DNA of 64,000 nt from Manganitrophus sp963718695 (GCA_963718695.1 OY970371.1:3968001-4032000); one strand, 5' to 3'; shown: positions 7,525 through 15,695, numbered from the stretch's first letter. Notes: generated by a model from the sequence alone, not told the origin. Program-made: numbers and translations.

Positions 7525-8791
7525 CAATAGGCCTCCATCGTTGACGTGCTCTCGATAACTCGGTGATCGTCCAGACCAGGGCGTCCATGCGGTTCGGAGA
7601 ATTGCCGGAGATGCCGGGCACCCATGCACACATTTCCTCTTCGAGCTTCGGGAGATGTCCGACATGATGGACGCGGCCCTTCTCGTACTGGGCGGAGACC
7701 GGCTCGGCCCGGACGGCCTTCCCGCGAGACGCGGTCACGTTCTGATAGCGCATCTCCTTGTCGACCGCGCGGATCGTGGACTCAACCATGTCTCCCCCGA
7801 AGTTCTTCTCCCCCACGACGCGATCGGCGCCGAACGCTGCATAGGAATCGGACACCCGCTGACCCCATCGCTCAGGCGAGGCCTTGAGCGAATTGTCCGC
7901 CAGGACGAAGTAGTGCAGCTCCGGAAACCCATTGCACTGACACATCCCTTCACCCGAGACGACGATTCCGCACTCGGTCGCCCCGCCAGGAGGATCGACC
8001 CCGACGAGGATGCGGGTCAGATCCGGGGCTTCCTTGACGCGCTTCTCTTCGATCAGCTTGCGCGTCCACATGGCGCCGGGGACCTCGTCCACGTCCTCGG
8101 CCAAGATCTCTTGCCGGTAAGCCAAGGAGGACATATCCTTCGTGATCTCTTCAAGCGCCGCGCGGCTGATGTGGGGGTTGTCGTGAGAGCCGAAATGGAA
8201 GGTGCCCCATCGGCGGGCCGGGTCTTTCTCGGCTTCCTTGAAGAGCTTCGCCGCGTGCATCGGATCGCGCGCCTTTGAGACGGAAGCCGTGTGAAACGAG
8301 GGGGGCGTATAGATCAGGTAGGCGTCTCCGTTGTTATCGAGCAGCATCGGCACTCCCACGACTTCCCAGGCATCTTCCGCCATGATCTGGAACTCGTCCA
8401 GGATCAGCACGTCCGCGTAGTCCCCTCGAAGGCCGTCGGCATTCCAGGCCGTCTTGGCTTTGATCCGGGTTTCGGTTCCCGGAAGATCGATCGTATGCCG
8501 CGTTTCGTTCTTGATAAAGATCCCCTCCTCGATCGGCTCGGCGAGGGCGTTCTTGACCTCGGTCCAGAATCGGCCGACCTGATCGATCGTCGGAGCGGCG
8601 TAGAGGATGCGACGGAAAGAGAGAAACTTGTTGACCGCGAGAATGCTGAGGCCGGTCGTCTTGCCGCCGCGGCGGCCGGCGCGGATGATGTTACGCTTAC
8701 GGGGGGACTCCAAAACGTCAAGCTGTTTCGGATGCGGCCGCTTGAGGCGGATGATGTACTCATTCTTTCGGGCGCTCCCTGGGTTCTTCAT
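7514..8791 (-). CDS. Terminase large subunit
   Basis: A 425-residue DNA-packaging motor. The ATPase half has Walker A (AGRRGGKTTGLSILAVNKF, about residues 38-56) and Walker B with catalytic Glu (ADVLILDEFQIMAED). The nuclease half has VGVDPPGGATECGIVVSG (first metal-binding Asp), ADRVVGEKNFGGDMV and a C-terminal PNRMDALVWTITEL with a conserved Asp. Order and spacing match headful or cos terminases of HK97-like phages. The 5' end overlaps the small-subunit gene by 32 bp. Confidence 0.93.
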   Translation of the reverse strand: MKNPGSARKNEYIIRLKRPHPKQLDVLESPRKRNIIRAGRRGGKTTGLSILAVNKFLSFRRILYAAPTIDQVGRFWTEVKNALAEPIEEGIFIKNETRHTIDLPGTETRIKAKTAWNADGLRGDYADVLILDEFQIMAEDAWEVVGVPMLLDNNGDAYLIYTPPSFHTASVSKARDPMHAAKLFKEAEKDPARRWGTFHFGSHDNPHISRAALEEITKDMSSLAYRQEILAEDVDEVPGAMWTRKLIEEKRVKEAPDLTRILVGVDPPGGATECGIVVSGEGMCQCNGFPELHYFVLADNSLKASPERWGQRVSDSYAAFGADRVVGEKNFGGDMVESTIRAVDKEMRYQNVTASRGKAVRAEPVSAQYEKGRVHHVGHLPKLEEEMCAWVPGISGNSPNRMDALVWTITELSRARQRWRPIDGD

Positions 8792-9206
8792 ACACCACTT
8801 TCAGGGTGACCTTGCCGTCGTGAGGGAGCGGCAATTCGAGCATTCGGTTCTCGCGATAGCGCTTCGGATCGCGGGCTTTGAGGAGGAAGATCAAGAGCGT
8901 GTCGGAGTACTCCCGGATCTTCTCCGTTCCGATCTTCTTCCCGGCATGGTATACGCCCTTCCTGTGCTCGACGCCTTTGACCGCCCGCCGTAGCGCTTCC
9001 TTTTCGAGCAGCTCGGTCGCCGCCTTCTCCGCATCTTTGGCCCGCTCGGCGAAGACAGGGTCTTTCTCCAGCCACTCGTAGAACGAGTTTCGAGCGATGC
9101 CTGCGAGCTTGCAGGAGTATGAGACGATTCCGGTCGCCGCATACTGCGCCAGGAAGCGCTTCTTTTTTTGCTGTCCTGTTTTGTCTCCACGTCCCGGTCG
9201 CGCCAT
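8760..9206 (-). CDS. Terminase small subunit-like DNA-binding protein
   Basis: A 148-residue protein starting MARPGRGDKTGQQKKKRF, chosen because GGAGGGGG precedes ATG 9206. Residues 15-60 form a helix-turn-helix of the homeodomain phBC6A51-like type (FLAQYAATGIVSYSCKLAGI, ARNSFYEWLEKDPVFAERAK), as in small terminases that recognise the packaging site. A helical oligomerisation region and ARDPKRYRENRMLEL follow. It directly precedes and overlaps terL. Confidence 0.82.
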   Translation of the reverse strand: MARPGRGDKTGQQKKKRFLAQYAATGIVSYSCKLAGIARNSFYEWLEKDPVFAERAKDAEKAATELLEKEALRRAVKGVEHRKGVYHAGKKIGTEKIREYSDTLLIFLLKARDPKRYRENRMLELPLPHDGKVTLKVVYEEPRERPKE

Positions 9207-9266
9207 CGATCCCCCTCCGATCAATCGCATCATAGTACAGATTCGGGATCATGTCGAATAAAAAAG

Positions 9267-9965
9267 TCAAGCCCCCTCACGAAACCCGCGGTAGTATTGC
9301 ATGAACTGACCGCGGATCACTTCCGGCTTGTCTTTGTACGCATACCTGACTTCGTCGTGCCCCCCCATAAAATCAAGCGTGCGCTTGATGACGGAGTCGA
9401 GCGTCGGCAGAATTCGCATGTCACCGAAGCTCTTGAGCACCGTCTCCCAGGCCGCGAGGGCAGCAGGGGGTTCCTGTTTTTGCTCTTCAACCTCCACACC
9501 CCCCCGCTTTTGACTTTCGCTTTCGGGTGAAGCTCTCCCCCCGGCTTGACCTGGGGGGGTAGGGGGGGTTTTAGTTACTGAAGAAGAAGATGAAGATGAA
9601 GAATAGGGCGTTACATTTTCGTTACTTTTGCGTTTCCTATAATTAGACACTCTCGATCTGATTGATTCTCTTTCTTTTTCCTCGCGAGACATGCGCCGGT
9701 TGGTCACCGTTACAGTTGCATCCTCGTGGTACACGAGATCGCACACCTCGCGTTGTTTGATTTCACGGATGAGAGCCTCGGCGTGGTCCGCCGTGGTCCC
9801 CATAATCCGGGCCAACCCTTTCATATCGGATCGATACTGGCCCCTGGGTCGAGACCAGTGCATCTTGCATAAAAGGGATATCCAGGCTCCCCGAGCCGCG
9901 GGAGAGAGATCGTCAACGTCTCTCATAAAATCTGCTGGATAAAATTGGAACGAAGGCCTGTTCAT
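9267..9965 (-). CDS. DUF1376-family phage protein (replication-associated)
   Basis: A 232-residue protein. Residues 5-75 match DUF1376: FQFYPADFMRDVDDLSPAAR, then GAWISLLCKMHW and GLARIMGTTADHAEALIREI. DUF1376 proteins are phage proteins near replication genes and resemble the DNA-binding start of O-type initiators; the role is not proven. A low-complexity linker of eight Ser followed by Pro/Gly-rich sequence (about 120-150) joins a C-terminal helical domain. The linker comes from trinucleotide and G-run DNA (9545-9605), which could vary in length. GGGGAGACC precedes ATG 9965. Confidence 0.7.
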   Translation of the reverse strand: MNRPSFQFYPADFMRDVDDLSPAARGAWISLLCKMHWSRPRGQYRSDMKGLARIMGTTADHAEALIREIKQREVCDLVYHEDATVTVTNRRMSREEKERESIRSRVSNYRKRKSNENVTPYSSSSSSSSVTKTPPTPPGQAGGRASPESESQKRGGVEVEEQKQEPPAALAAWETVLKSFGDMRILPTLDSVIKRTLDFMGGHDEVRYAYKDKPEVIRGQFMQYYRGFREGA

Positions 9966-10031
9966 ACTTGGTCTCCCCTGTGGTAAGATTCAGTTGAAAG
10001 GCCGACCTGTGACCGGTCTTTTGCCGCCATC

Positions 10032-10069
10032 AGCCCGGCGAGGATCCCCCGATCCCTGCCGGGCTTTTT
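10032..10069 (+). terminator. Strong hairpin followed by T-run (plus-strand polarity)
   Basis: AGCCCGGC (10032-10039) pairs with GCCGGGCT (10058-10065), extended inside by GGATC/GATCC, and is followed by a T5 run on the plus strand. For the minus-strand phage operon the same stem forms right after the ParB-like stop, but with As before it and no T-run after. It would therefore end antisense (plus-strand) transcripts; on the operon mRNA it may act as a processing or stability stem. Confidence 0.5.
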
Positions 10070-10070
10070 G

Positions 10071-11855
10071 CTACTTCTTCTTTTTCTCCTTCGTTTGAGG
10101 GGGTTTTTTCTGAGTCTTGGCCTCCTTCCGTTCGGACCGAATCTTCTGCTCGATCCCTTCTGGGGAAATTCCGAATAGAGCGCAGGCTTCTTTGAAGCGC
10201 TTCCCATACCTTTCGTTGAATTGACCCTTGGCGTCCCGGCAGACCGAGAGCTCATAGATCAGCGCCTTGATCTGTGGGATCGATAGGCCCTCGACTTGCT
10301 TCAAGAGAAGATCTTCCGGGCGCTCTTTCTTCTTCGCCAGTCCGCGTCGATGAACTACGCTCTTTACTGTGTCATGCCAGGTGTAGGCGATCATTGCCTT
10401 TGCGAGGAGTTTCCAGAAAGGAAGGTCGTTCGGGTCGGCCGCCTCGATCTTTGCGACAATGAGGGCGACGGCCGCGTGAACGGTGGCTGATTGGATCAGG
10501 GCCTTTTCTCTCTCGGCCTTTTCTTTGGCGAGGTCGGCTTCGGACTTTACAAACCCGGATCGATTGATCTTGAAATCATGTCCGGCCTCTTTTAGCGCTT
10601 TGTTGGCCGCGTCTTTCGAAAGGAGCCTGTAGACTTTTCCGTTGTGCGGATTGCGGGCGAGGATTGGAGCCGGGGCGTGATTGCCCAAGAGCTTCTGCCA
10701 GGTCCTTCGTTTTGGATCGATATCGCAACTCTCGTTGAGGAGAATATAGGGGCTGCCGTATTCCAGGTGGTCTATGTGCGACCACGGAAAGAGCTTCTTT
10801 GCCCCGGCACCGTCGATGACTTTTAATCCCTTCTCCTTCGCTTCCTGCGCCGTCTGCTTCCAGGAGAGATCCGCCTTCGCTTCGTAACAGGCACGATCGG
10901 TGCAGATATCGGCGCTCTTGATGTCGGAGAAGAGCGCTCCCTGGTTCCCGGTCCGCTTGGGGCAGGTGTTGCATGGGCCGGCCTCGGGAAGAAGATCCGG
11001 ATCGGCCGTTTTAAATGGGGCCTGGTCCAGCCGGAGCATATAGTTCTTTTCGATGTGCTCCTTTACATCGGTGTAGGTGATTTCATCGCTGCGACGCCAA
11101 CGGGCGCCCCTCGGAGAGAGAATATCGTTCGCCGCTTTCTCGGAAAGCTGTGGGTTTGGGATTCGCGCGATCAGTAAAGCAATGGTCGGTGTGATCCTCT
11201 CCTCTATGAGGGCTTTCCTCGCGATCTTCGGAAGAGCGGCGAGCTTCATCCGGGCGCGGACGTAGGCCTCGCTTTTTCCGACCTTGATCGCTAAGTCAGC
11301 GACCGTATACCCATGCTCCTTGATGAGGCGTTGGTACCCCTCGGCCTCTTCGAGCGGGTGAAGATCGTCGCGCAAGAGGTTCTCGATGAATTGGATTTCG
11401 AGGACCTCCTTGTCGGTCAAGGTCCGGACCGTGGCCGGGATCTGGGAGAGGCCGGCCTCCTTCGCCGCGCGGTACCGGCGCTCGCCGGCGACGAGCTCGA
11501 AGCGCTCTTCCGAAATGAGCTTCCGCTCCGCCTCCTCTCGGCTGTAACAGGTATGGAGCTGGTTGAATTTTCCAATGAGATTGAGACACCCGACATACCA
11601 GACGTTGGAACCCTCGGCGGGTTCCTGAATTTCCAGCTTATAGGGTCGGCGCACTAGAATCGGTTGCAAGACACCATGGAGCCGGACCGACTCGACGAGC
11701 TCGGCCATCTTGGCGGGGTCGAAATTCTTCCTGGGGTTGGTACTGGAGAACCGAATCTTCTTTAGGTCGATCAAAAGGAACTCTTGGGGAGCGGGACTCT
11801 CTGGGGGGTTCGTAGCGATCGCCGCGGGCGGCGCCTCTTTCACTTTCGTTGTCAT
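10071..11855 (-). CDS. ParB/Srx-domain protein with zinc-binding insert (phage ParB-like)
   Basis: A 594-residue protein. The ParB N-terminal domain (about 25-170) has KKIRFSSTNPRKNFDPAKM, VRLHGVLQPILVRR, and the signature ERFELVAGERRYRAAKEAG; the latter is split from the first half by an insert of about 50 residues. The KorB/HTH region follows (HGYTVADLAIKVGKSEAYV). A Cys cluster (GPCNTCPKRTGNQGALF, DICTDRACYEAK) suggests a zinc site, seen in plasmid- and phage-borne ParB-like proteins. No ParA partner is visible, so a role in replication or regulation is as likely as partition. MTTKV at 11855 was preferred to 11867. Confidence 0.8.
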   Translation of the reverse strand: MTTKVKEAPPAAIATNPPESPAPQEFLLIDLKKIRFSSTNPRKNFDPAKMAELVESVRLHGVLQPILVRRPYKLEIQEPAEGSNVWYVGCLNLIGKFNQLHTCYSREEAERKLISEERFELVAGERRYRAAKEAGLSQIPATVRTLTDKEVLEIQFIENLLRDDLHPLEEAEGYQRLIKEHGYTVADLAIKVGKSEAYVRARMKLAALPKIARKALIEERITPTIALLIARIPNPQLSEKAANDILSPRGARWRRSDEITYTDVKEHIEKNYMLRLDQAPFKTADPDLLPEAGPCNTCPKRTGNQGALFSDIKSADICTDRACYEAKADLSWKQTAQEAKEKGLKVIDGAGAKKLFPWSHIDHLEYGSPYILLNESCDIDPKRRTWQKLLGNHAPAPILARNPHNGKVYRLLSKDAANKALKEAGHDFKINRSGFVKSEADLAKEKAEREKALIQSATVHAAVALIVAKIEAADPNDLPFWKLLAKAMIAYTWHDTVKSVVHRRGLAKKKERPEDLLLKQVEGLSIPQIKALIYELSVCRDAKGQFNERYGKRFKEACALFGISPEGIEQKIRSERKEAKTQKKPPQTKEKKKK

Positions 11856-11885
11856 AAGATCCTCCATTGGTTTGTTTTAAAACAC

Positions 11886-12419
11886 TTACTCCGGCGGAAG
11901 CGCCAGGACATCGAGCACCGCGGCGGCCTTCTCTAATTGCTGAATCTCGTCCTGCAGAAAGCCGATCCGCTCCCGGACGTAGGCGGCCACAATCTCCACG
12001 TGCCGCCAGGGGTGTCCGTTACCCTGCGTCGCGGGGGGCGGGGGCGGCGTCGCCGGAGCCGGCGGATTCTTCTTTTCTACTTCAACCCGCTTGCTGGTTT
12101 CCGTCCGCTTCTTGTGGGACTTGATGATATTCTTCCTCTTGGATTGATGGCGCTCGCAATTCTTCGACCCCGTCACCCTCGGATCGCCGCAGTAATATCG
12201 TTTGCGGGGACCCCCGTCCTTCGGTATTTTGCTCATCGCGTACCAGGTGCAGCCGTCTTCAGGCGGCTCCTGGGAACGGATTCCCTTTTCTTCCTCCTGC
12301 ACTGGCATCGGCTTTATACCTCCTCCTCCAGGCGATCCGCAGTTGATGCAGCGGACGCCGGTTAAACTCTCGCGGTCGTGGTCGGTGACCATCAGCCCGC
12401 CGCATTTGTGGCAGTTCAT
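11886..12419 (-). CDS. Zinc-ribbon phage protein with coiled-coil C-terminus
   Basis: A 177-residue protein starting MNCHKCGGLMVTDHDRESLT. An N-terminal zinc ribbon is clear: CHKCGG then RCINCGSPGG. A second Cys group (DGCTWYAM, RYYCGDPRVTGSKNCERHQ) may form another finger. A basic linker (KRKNIIKSHKKRTETSKR) and a proline tract lead to a coiled coil (YVRERIGFLQDEIQQLEKAA). Likely nucleic-acid binding. The start overlaps the stop of the next gene upstream. Confidence 0.6.
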   Translation of the reverse strand: MNCHKCGGLMVTDHDRESLTGVRCINCGSPGGGGIKPMPVQEEEKGIRSQEPPEDGCTWYAMSKIPKDGGPRKRYYCGDPRVTGSKNCERHQSKRKNIIKSHKKRTETSKRVEVEKKNPPAPATPPPPPATQGNGHPWRHVEIVAAYVRERIGFLQDEIQQLEKAAAVLDVLALPPE

Positions 12420-12631
12420 ACCGCCTCCTTCTTTAGAATCCACTCCCGGACTTCCCGCGCCGCCGCGATATACTCAGGCGATGGGTCTTTCGTGATTTCC
12501 TGTCCAGGCCGGTAGGTCGCCCATATTGCGCGCCGCAGGCCGACCGGAAGAGAGAACCAATGTTTTGAACATCCCCAAAGCTTCGGCGGTACTTCGATCT
12601 CGCAACCAGGCCAGTGACAAAGGTGTTTCAT
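12416..12631 (-). CDS. Small Cys/His phage protein
   Basis: A 71-residue protein with a C-x7-H style metal site: MKHLCHWPGCEIEVPPKLWG, CSKHWFSLPVGLRRAIW, then TYRPGQEITKDPSPEYIAAA. Short proteins with this WGC..HW..LP..LR..IW..YRPGQE pattern recur in phage early regions; their function is not known to me. ATGA overlaps join it to both neighbours. Confidence 0.65.
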   Translation of the reverse strand: MKHLCHWPGCEIEVPPKLWGCSKHWFSLPVGLRRAIWATYRPGQEITKDPSPEYIAAAREVREWILKKEAV

Positions 12632-12819
12632 CCCCCCGCCTCTTCCTTAGTGAGTGCTCGGATCATGTGCTCAGCCGCGGCGTTTTTGCGATTCCAAAAG
12701 TAAAACCATTCGCCATCCGAAAAATACTTATCCAGAATGATGAATGGCATTGGCTTCTTTAGGCCCGTCATCATCACGACTTGGCCCACGTTAAACTTTG
12801 CTTTCTTCGCATCGCTCAT
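12628..12819 (-). CDS. Small hypothetical phage protein
   Basis: A 63-residue protein starting MSDAKKAKFNVGQVVMMTGL after GGGAGGGTGACA. The opening 'kFkvGqvV' and the following strands (FIILDKYFSDGEWFYFWN) suggest an SH3-like small barrel. It lies in a run of short overlapping genes. No function can be assigned. Confidence 0.55.
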   Translation of the reverse strand: MSDAKKAKFNVGQVVMMTGLKKPMPFIILDKYFSDGEWFYFWNRKNAAAEHMIRALTKEEAGG

Positions 12820-12821
12820 TG

Positions 12822-12989
12822 TCACCCTCCCGCCTCCCGTTGCTCGATCGGAGCGGCATAGCTGATACCGTCCGCGCATCGTTGTTGACGTGTCTCGTTG
12901 TGCTCCCATTGTTGGCGATGGAAGCGCCGGACGCACTTCCCGCAATGGTGGCAGTTTGCGTATTTGACAGAGACGAATTCTTTAGTCAT
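12822..12989 (-). CDS. Zinc-finger microprotein (55 aa)
   Basis: Too short for routine ORF calling but well supported: AAGGAGACTCC precedes ATG 12989, and its start overlaps the upstream stop as ATGA. The protein reads MTKEFVSVKYANCHHCGKC and then VRRFHRQQWEHNETRQQRC, giving a CxxCGxC...H...H arrangement suited to one zinc ion. It ends REAGG with TGA three bases before the next ATG. Confidence 0.6.
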   Translation of the reverse strand: MTKEFVSVKYANCHHCGKCVRRFHRQQWEHNETRQQRCADGISYAAPIEQREAGG

Positions 12990-13309
12990 GGAGTCTCCTT
13001 CTGAATTTCAGCGGGGAGCTCCGCCAGCGCCGCGATACAAAGCGGCTCCGTTGAGCAGGCGCACTCCTCGCAGATCGTGAGGGTTAATTTGTCCATTACC
13101 GGGACGGCGAGGTCCTCATCCGGTCCCATGGCGGCCGCGATGACGGAGCTTCCGATCAGCGCAGAGAGACCGTCCTGTCGACGAACGGCGGAAAGATCGA
13201 TCCCGAAGCGCTCAATCGTAACCCGCCAAAAGAGGGGGAGGCGGGTGTGTCCGACGGGCTTTCGGCACTTATTGCAGGTCGTGTGATTTCTCAGCTCGGC
13301 TTGCTTCAC
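12986..13309 (-). CDS. Hypothetical phage protein with Cys pairs
   Basis: A 107-residue protein. GTG 13309 is chosen because GGAGGCCCCCA precedes it and it overlaps the upstream stop as GTGA. It has an N-terminal CNKCRKPVGH finger-like motif and a later CEECACSTEPLC motif, so one split zinc site is likely. The central part (WRVTIERFGIDLSAVRRQDG) is alpha/beta. Function unknown. Confidence 0.55.
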   Translation of the reverse strand: MKQAELRNHTTCNKCRKPVGHTRLPLFWRVTIERFGIDLSAVRRQDGLSALIGSSVIAAAMGPDEDLAVPVMDKLTLTICEECACSTEPLCIAALAELPAEIQKETP

Positions 13310-13782
13310 TGGGGGCCTCCTTTTTTGGCGTCGGGGGGAAAGATACTCCTGAGAACCATCCACAAATCATTTTCGTTCTCGACGTGCTTTTTTATTTTTT
13401 CCCCGAGGTCCTTATCTGTTCCGGTGGAAAGTGATTTACCACTCTCGCGGAGCTTAGAGAAGGCTTCCTTGATCTGCTCCATCTTCTTTGCCAATTCTCC
13501 CCCGAGCCGAACCCCTTCGCGCATGTCGAGGACGTGCTGTTTCTCGTTCTCCCAGTTGGCGCGGAGGTCTTTGATCTCCAGGTCCTTTTCGTGGAGCTTG
13601 TCCAGGAACTCCCCGTTTTCCCTCCGGAGATCCTCGTTCCACGCCTCAATATCGCTGACCGCCCGATGGAGGTCTCCGAACTCTTTCTTGAGCCCAATAA
13701 GGTAGTCTTCGATCATGGCGCTTGCTTTGTTGATGGGGGATTGCTTCTCGGCCTTAAAGTAGGGGGAATTTGTTTCGCTCAT
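13306..13782 (-). CDS. Coiled-coil phage protein
   Basis: A 158-residue protein with long heptad-type helices (DLHRAVSDIEAWNEDLRREN, FLDKLHEKDLEIKDLRANWE, LAKKMEQIKEAFSKLRES). No enzymatic motif is visible. It may be a structural or regulatory oligomer. ATG 13782 is the first in-frame start; the next gene overlaps its stop. Confidence 0.55.
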   Translation of the reverse strand: MSETNSPYFKAEKQSPINKASAMIEDYLIGLKKEFGDLHRAVSDIEAWNEDLRRENGEFLDKLHEKDLEIKDLRANWENEKQHVLDMREGVRLGGELAKKMEQIKEAFSKLRESGKSLSTGTDKDLGEKIKKHVENENDLWMVLRSIFPPDAKKGGPQ

Positions 13783-13796
13783 CGATCCGACTCCGC

Positions 13797-13937
13797 TTAT
13801 GGGTTGAAGTTGAATTCATTATCGGGGACGTATCCTCCACAGGAAGAACAAGTCCCTCCGTCTTCGTTTTCATCGTGGACCGCGAGGCAGATGCAGAAGC
13901 CGGAGCCGCCTTCCTCTTCCTCCAGGTCTTCATCCAT
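13797..13937 (-). CDS. Acidic Cys-rich microprotein (46 aa)
   Basis: The frame begins MDEDLEEEEGGSGFCICLAV and contains a CSSCGGYVP zinc-knuckle half, with FCIC as a possible partner pair. The start lies inside the end of the upstream gene (8-bp overlap) and the predicted binding site GGAGCC lies about 6 bp before ATG. Small and low complexity at the N-terminus, hence moderate confidence. Confidence 0.45.
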   Translation of the reverse strand: MDEDLEEEEGGSGFCICLAVHDENEDGGTCSSCGGYVPDNEFNFNP

Positions 13938-14133
13938 TATTCGGCTCCTTTTCTTTGAACGGTTTCGAGGTCAGATGAAACCCATCGCACCGAGGGCAGC
14001 GGTAGTACCGGATCTGAGGCCAGCCGTTCTCCCGGCAGCTCCGAAGCGCCCTCTTTGCGTGGTCCTCGGTCTCGTAGCGCTTCTTCTCGCAGGGGAAGAC
14101 GATTGCAAGGCGGCGCTCATCGACTTGGGTCAT
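13930..14133 (-). CDS. Small zinc-knuckle phage protein
   Basis: A 67-residue protein starting MTQVDERRLAIVFPCEKKRY after GAGGGAGAC. The motif YYRCPRCDGFHLTSKPF, together with FPCEKK and RSCREN, is the common small phage 'YrCp.C.gwHLts.p' protein, often seen in actinophages and other siphophages. It is likely metal binding; the precise role is unknown. Confidence 0.6.
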   Translation of the reverse strand: MTQVDERRLAIVFPCEKKRYETEDHAKRALRSCRENGWPQIRYYRCPRCDGFHLTSKPFKEKEPNNG

Positions 14134-14311
14134 GTCTCCCTCTGGTATTTGCGGCGCTCCACCCTGCGAGAAAGGCCGCCCAGAGCGACCCGTCAACATG
14201 TTCCTCAAATGCCGCCCATTTCTTAGTGTATTGATATTCCTCCGAGGCCTTATACTCATTCCAGGCCACCATCAACGGATCGTCATTTGACACCGGTGTC
14301 ATTGCTCCCAT
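14117..14311 (-). CDS. Small hypothetical phage protein
   Basis: A 64-residue protein starting MGAMTPVSNDDPLMVAWNEY after GGAGGGAAGAGCGCA. It contains the pattern 'W..yk.sEey..t..WA.......gsLWAaF..GW.aa' (FEEHVDGSLWAAFLAGWSAA), a recurrent short helical phage protein of unknown role. The stop overlaps the next gene's start. Confidence 0.55.
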   Translation of the reverse strand: MGAMTPVSNDDPLMVAWNEYKASEEYQYTKKWAAFEEHVDGSLWAAFLAGWSAANTRGRHDPSR

Positions 14312-14567
14312 TGCGCTCTTCCCTCCATTTTCGGAATTGATGAAGAAGCGAAGCCGCTCCGCCCTCTGAAACCCCCGCGTCCTTGACCGCCCACTCGAAG
14401 AGAAAGGCGTCTTGCTCGGCCGCCTCGGCTGATTCATAGAGCATCCTCGCAACCTCGCGGGCCTTGGCGGGCTCCAGCTGTACGACCACGTCTTGAAAGT
14501 GCAGCTCGACGAAGGGCTGATGGGCCTGCGCTCCATAGATCGATTTAACCCAGAGTTCTTTATTCAC
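14283..14567 (-). CDS. Hypothetical phage protein
   Basis: A 94-residue protein. The GTG at 14567 is preferred because it overlaps the upstream stop as GTGA and follows GAGAGGAAGAGGAA; longer frames antisense to other genes are less likely. It reads MNKELWVKSIYGAQAHQPFV then ELHFQDVVVQLEPAKAREVA, a beta-strand pair and long helix resembling small immunity- or regulator-type folds without clear family. Confidence 0.5.
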   Translation of the reverse strand: MNKELWVKSIYGAQAHQPFVELHFQDVVVQLEPAKAREVARMLYESAEAAEQDAFLFEWAVKDAGVSEGGAASLLHQFRKWREERNGSNDTGVK

Positions 14568-14764
14568 TTCCTCTTCCTCTCGCTTTCGGGCGGACACCCA
14601 TGATAGGCGTTCCACAAATAGCATAGCGAGGATTGCCCGGTGTTCCGGGAGCCTGACATGGTAGCGCCGCGGTGCTGATACGATCCGGGCTGAAAGCACA
14701 CGAAGCTTTTGCACCCCTCGTAGGCCACCCAATATTTCTTTTTCTCAAAAATGACGTATGGCAT
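14564..14764 (-). CDS. Hypothetical phage protein, Cys-containing
   Basis: A 66-residue protein starting MPYVIFEKKKYWVAYEGCKS. It continues with several Cys and Gly residues (FVCFQPGSYQHRG, SSLCYLWNAYHGCPPE). The start follows the resolvase stop by one base and GGGAGGCTGAAGG lies upstream. Unknown function. Confidence 0.5.
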   Translation of the reverse strand: MPYVIFEKKKYWVAYEGCKSFVCFQPGSYQHRGATMSGSRNTGQSSLCYLWNAYHGCPPESERKRK

Positions 14765-15250
14765 CTATACCTTCAGCCTCCCCATGACGATCATATCGAC
14801 GATGAACGACCCGATCCCGATCGCGGAGATCGCATCCTGAGAGAGATCGCCCGGCAGCCGATACCGGCTCATGACGTAGACCCGGACGCCGACCGCCAGC
14901 TGGTCCCGCTTCTGGTCCCTCTTCCAGCCTGGGGCAATCTTGCTCTGCCACTCGGTCGGCTTGACCTCGTGGACCTTCACCCCTTCGTCGACCGCGACGA
15001 CGGTCCACTTGCACTTTGCCTCGATCAGCATTTCGGTCACCTTGGCGTTGAGGCCCTGATACTGCCGCTCGATCACGAGAAGATCGCACCGATTCAGCAG
15101 CCGAAGCCGGGTGTCTTTCTTCGCAACCTGCTCCCAGGTAAGCGCCCCGTATTCGAGCAGCTGACGCCCCTCGGTTTCGAGGAGCGCCCATCCCGTTTGA
15201 GAGGCGTCCTTGCGGCGGCCGGCAGCGGGGTCAATGCTCAGGACTCTCAA
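14765..15250 (-). CDS. RuvC-like Holliday-junction resolvase
   Basis: A 161-residue RNase H-fold nuclease. The TTG at 15250 is preferred: GGAG lies five bases before it, it overlaps the upstream stop as TTGA, and the product then opens directly with the first catalytic strand MRVLSIDPAAGRRKDASQTG. The second acidic residue is in LLVIERQYQGLNAKVTEM, and the C-terminal Asp in LSQDAISAIGIG. This matches the D-E-D pattern of RuvC-type enzymes. In phages these resolve branched DNA before packaging. It may act with RecT and the RecB-type nuclease further upstream. Confidence 0.75.
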   Translation of the reverse strand: MRVLSIDPAAGRRKDASQTGWALLETEGRQLLEYGALTWEQVAKKDTRLRLLNRCDLLVIERQYQGLNAKVTEMLIEAKCKWTVVAVDEGVKVHEVKPTEWQSKIAPGWKRDQKRDQLAVGVRVYVMSRYRLPGDLSQDAISAIGIGSFIVDMIVMGRLKV

Positions 15251-15606
15251 ACCAGCTCCAGCGGCGGGACCGGAATCAGCATTTCGGTCGGCCGCCAAAG
15301 GTGGAGTGTATGGGGATGAGTGTTGACGTAATCCGTCTTCGAGGGATGGTACTGGATCACGGTGTCGATCTCGTCCCAGAAGATATTTTTGATGTGGTTC
15401 ATTTCATCCCACGTCGGGGTTCTGGTGCGCTTTCCCTCTTCCATGTGGATAGAAACGTGTTCCCAGCCAATCTCATCGGAAGCGATCACGAAAAAGTAGC
15501 GCCTGCCGATCAGCGGGGGAAGGATGAAACACCCATTGTTTCCGTCTCCAGGCGAAGTCCGAAAGACTCCAGTTTTTAATCTGTAATCGTTTGGTACGTG
15601 GAACAT
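15247..15606 (-). CDS. DUF7694-type phage protein
   Basis: A 119-residue protein starting MFHVPNDYRLKTGVFRTSPG after AAAGGAGGAGTG. The family pattern is clear: EIGWEHVSIHMEE, RTPTWDEMNHIKNIFWDE, VIQYHPSKTDYVNTHPHTLH, LWRP. The family is frequent in tailed phages and has no assigned function that I know; the family number is recalled, not searched. ATGA overlap with the preceding 29-residue gene. Confidence 0.65.
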   Translation of the reverse strand: MFHVPNDYRLKTGVFRTSPGDGNNGCFILPPLIGRRYFFVIASDEIGWEHVSIHMEEGKRTRTPTWDEMNHIKNIFWDEIDTVIQYHPSKTDYVNTHPHTLHLWRPTEMLIPVPPLELV

Positions 15607-15695
15607 CACTCCTCCTTTTTCGCCACGATAAAAACGCACGTCGCCATGACGCCGACCCAGACTCCGATGATGAAGCCGAAGGCGAAGAGGATCAT
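15606..15695 (-). CDS. 29-aa single-pass membrane microprotein
   Basis: The frame MILFAFGFIIGVWVGVMATC followed by VFIVAKKEE is a single hydrophobic helix with a lysine-rich cytoplasmic end. Its start overlaps the DUF5131 stop as ATGA and its stop abuts the DUF7694 start (TGATG), the same coupling seen through this cluster. A possible binding site (AAAGGAGTGAAGCG) lies upstream. Tiny, so only moderate confidence. Confidence 0.45.
   Translation of the reverse strand: MILFAFGFIIGVWVGVMATCVFIVAKKEE

Noticed and set aside
9545..9605. Microsatellite-like GAAGAT/GAAGAA and G-run stretch as a separate element
   Set aside because: It encodes the Ser/Pro linker of the DUF1376 protein in frame, so it is coding low complexity.
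9962..10255. 97-aa minus-strand ORF overlapping the end of the ParB-like gene
   Set aside because: Arg/Lys-rich shadow of the ParB-like gene in another frame, with no ribosome-binding site of its own.
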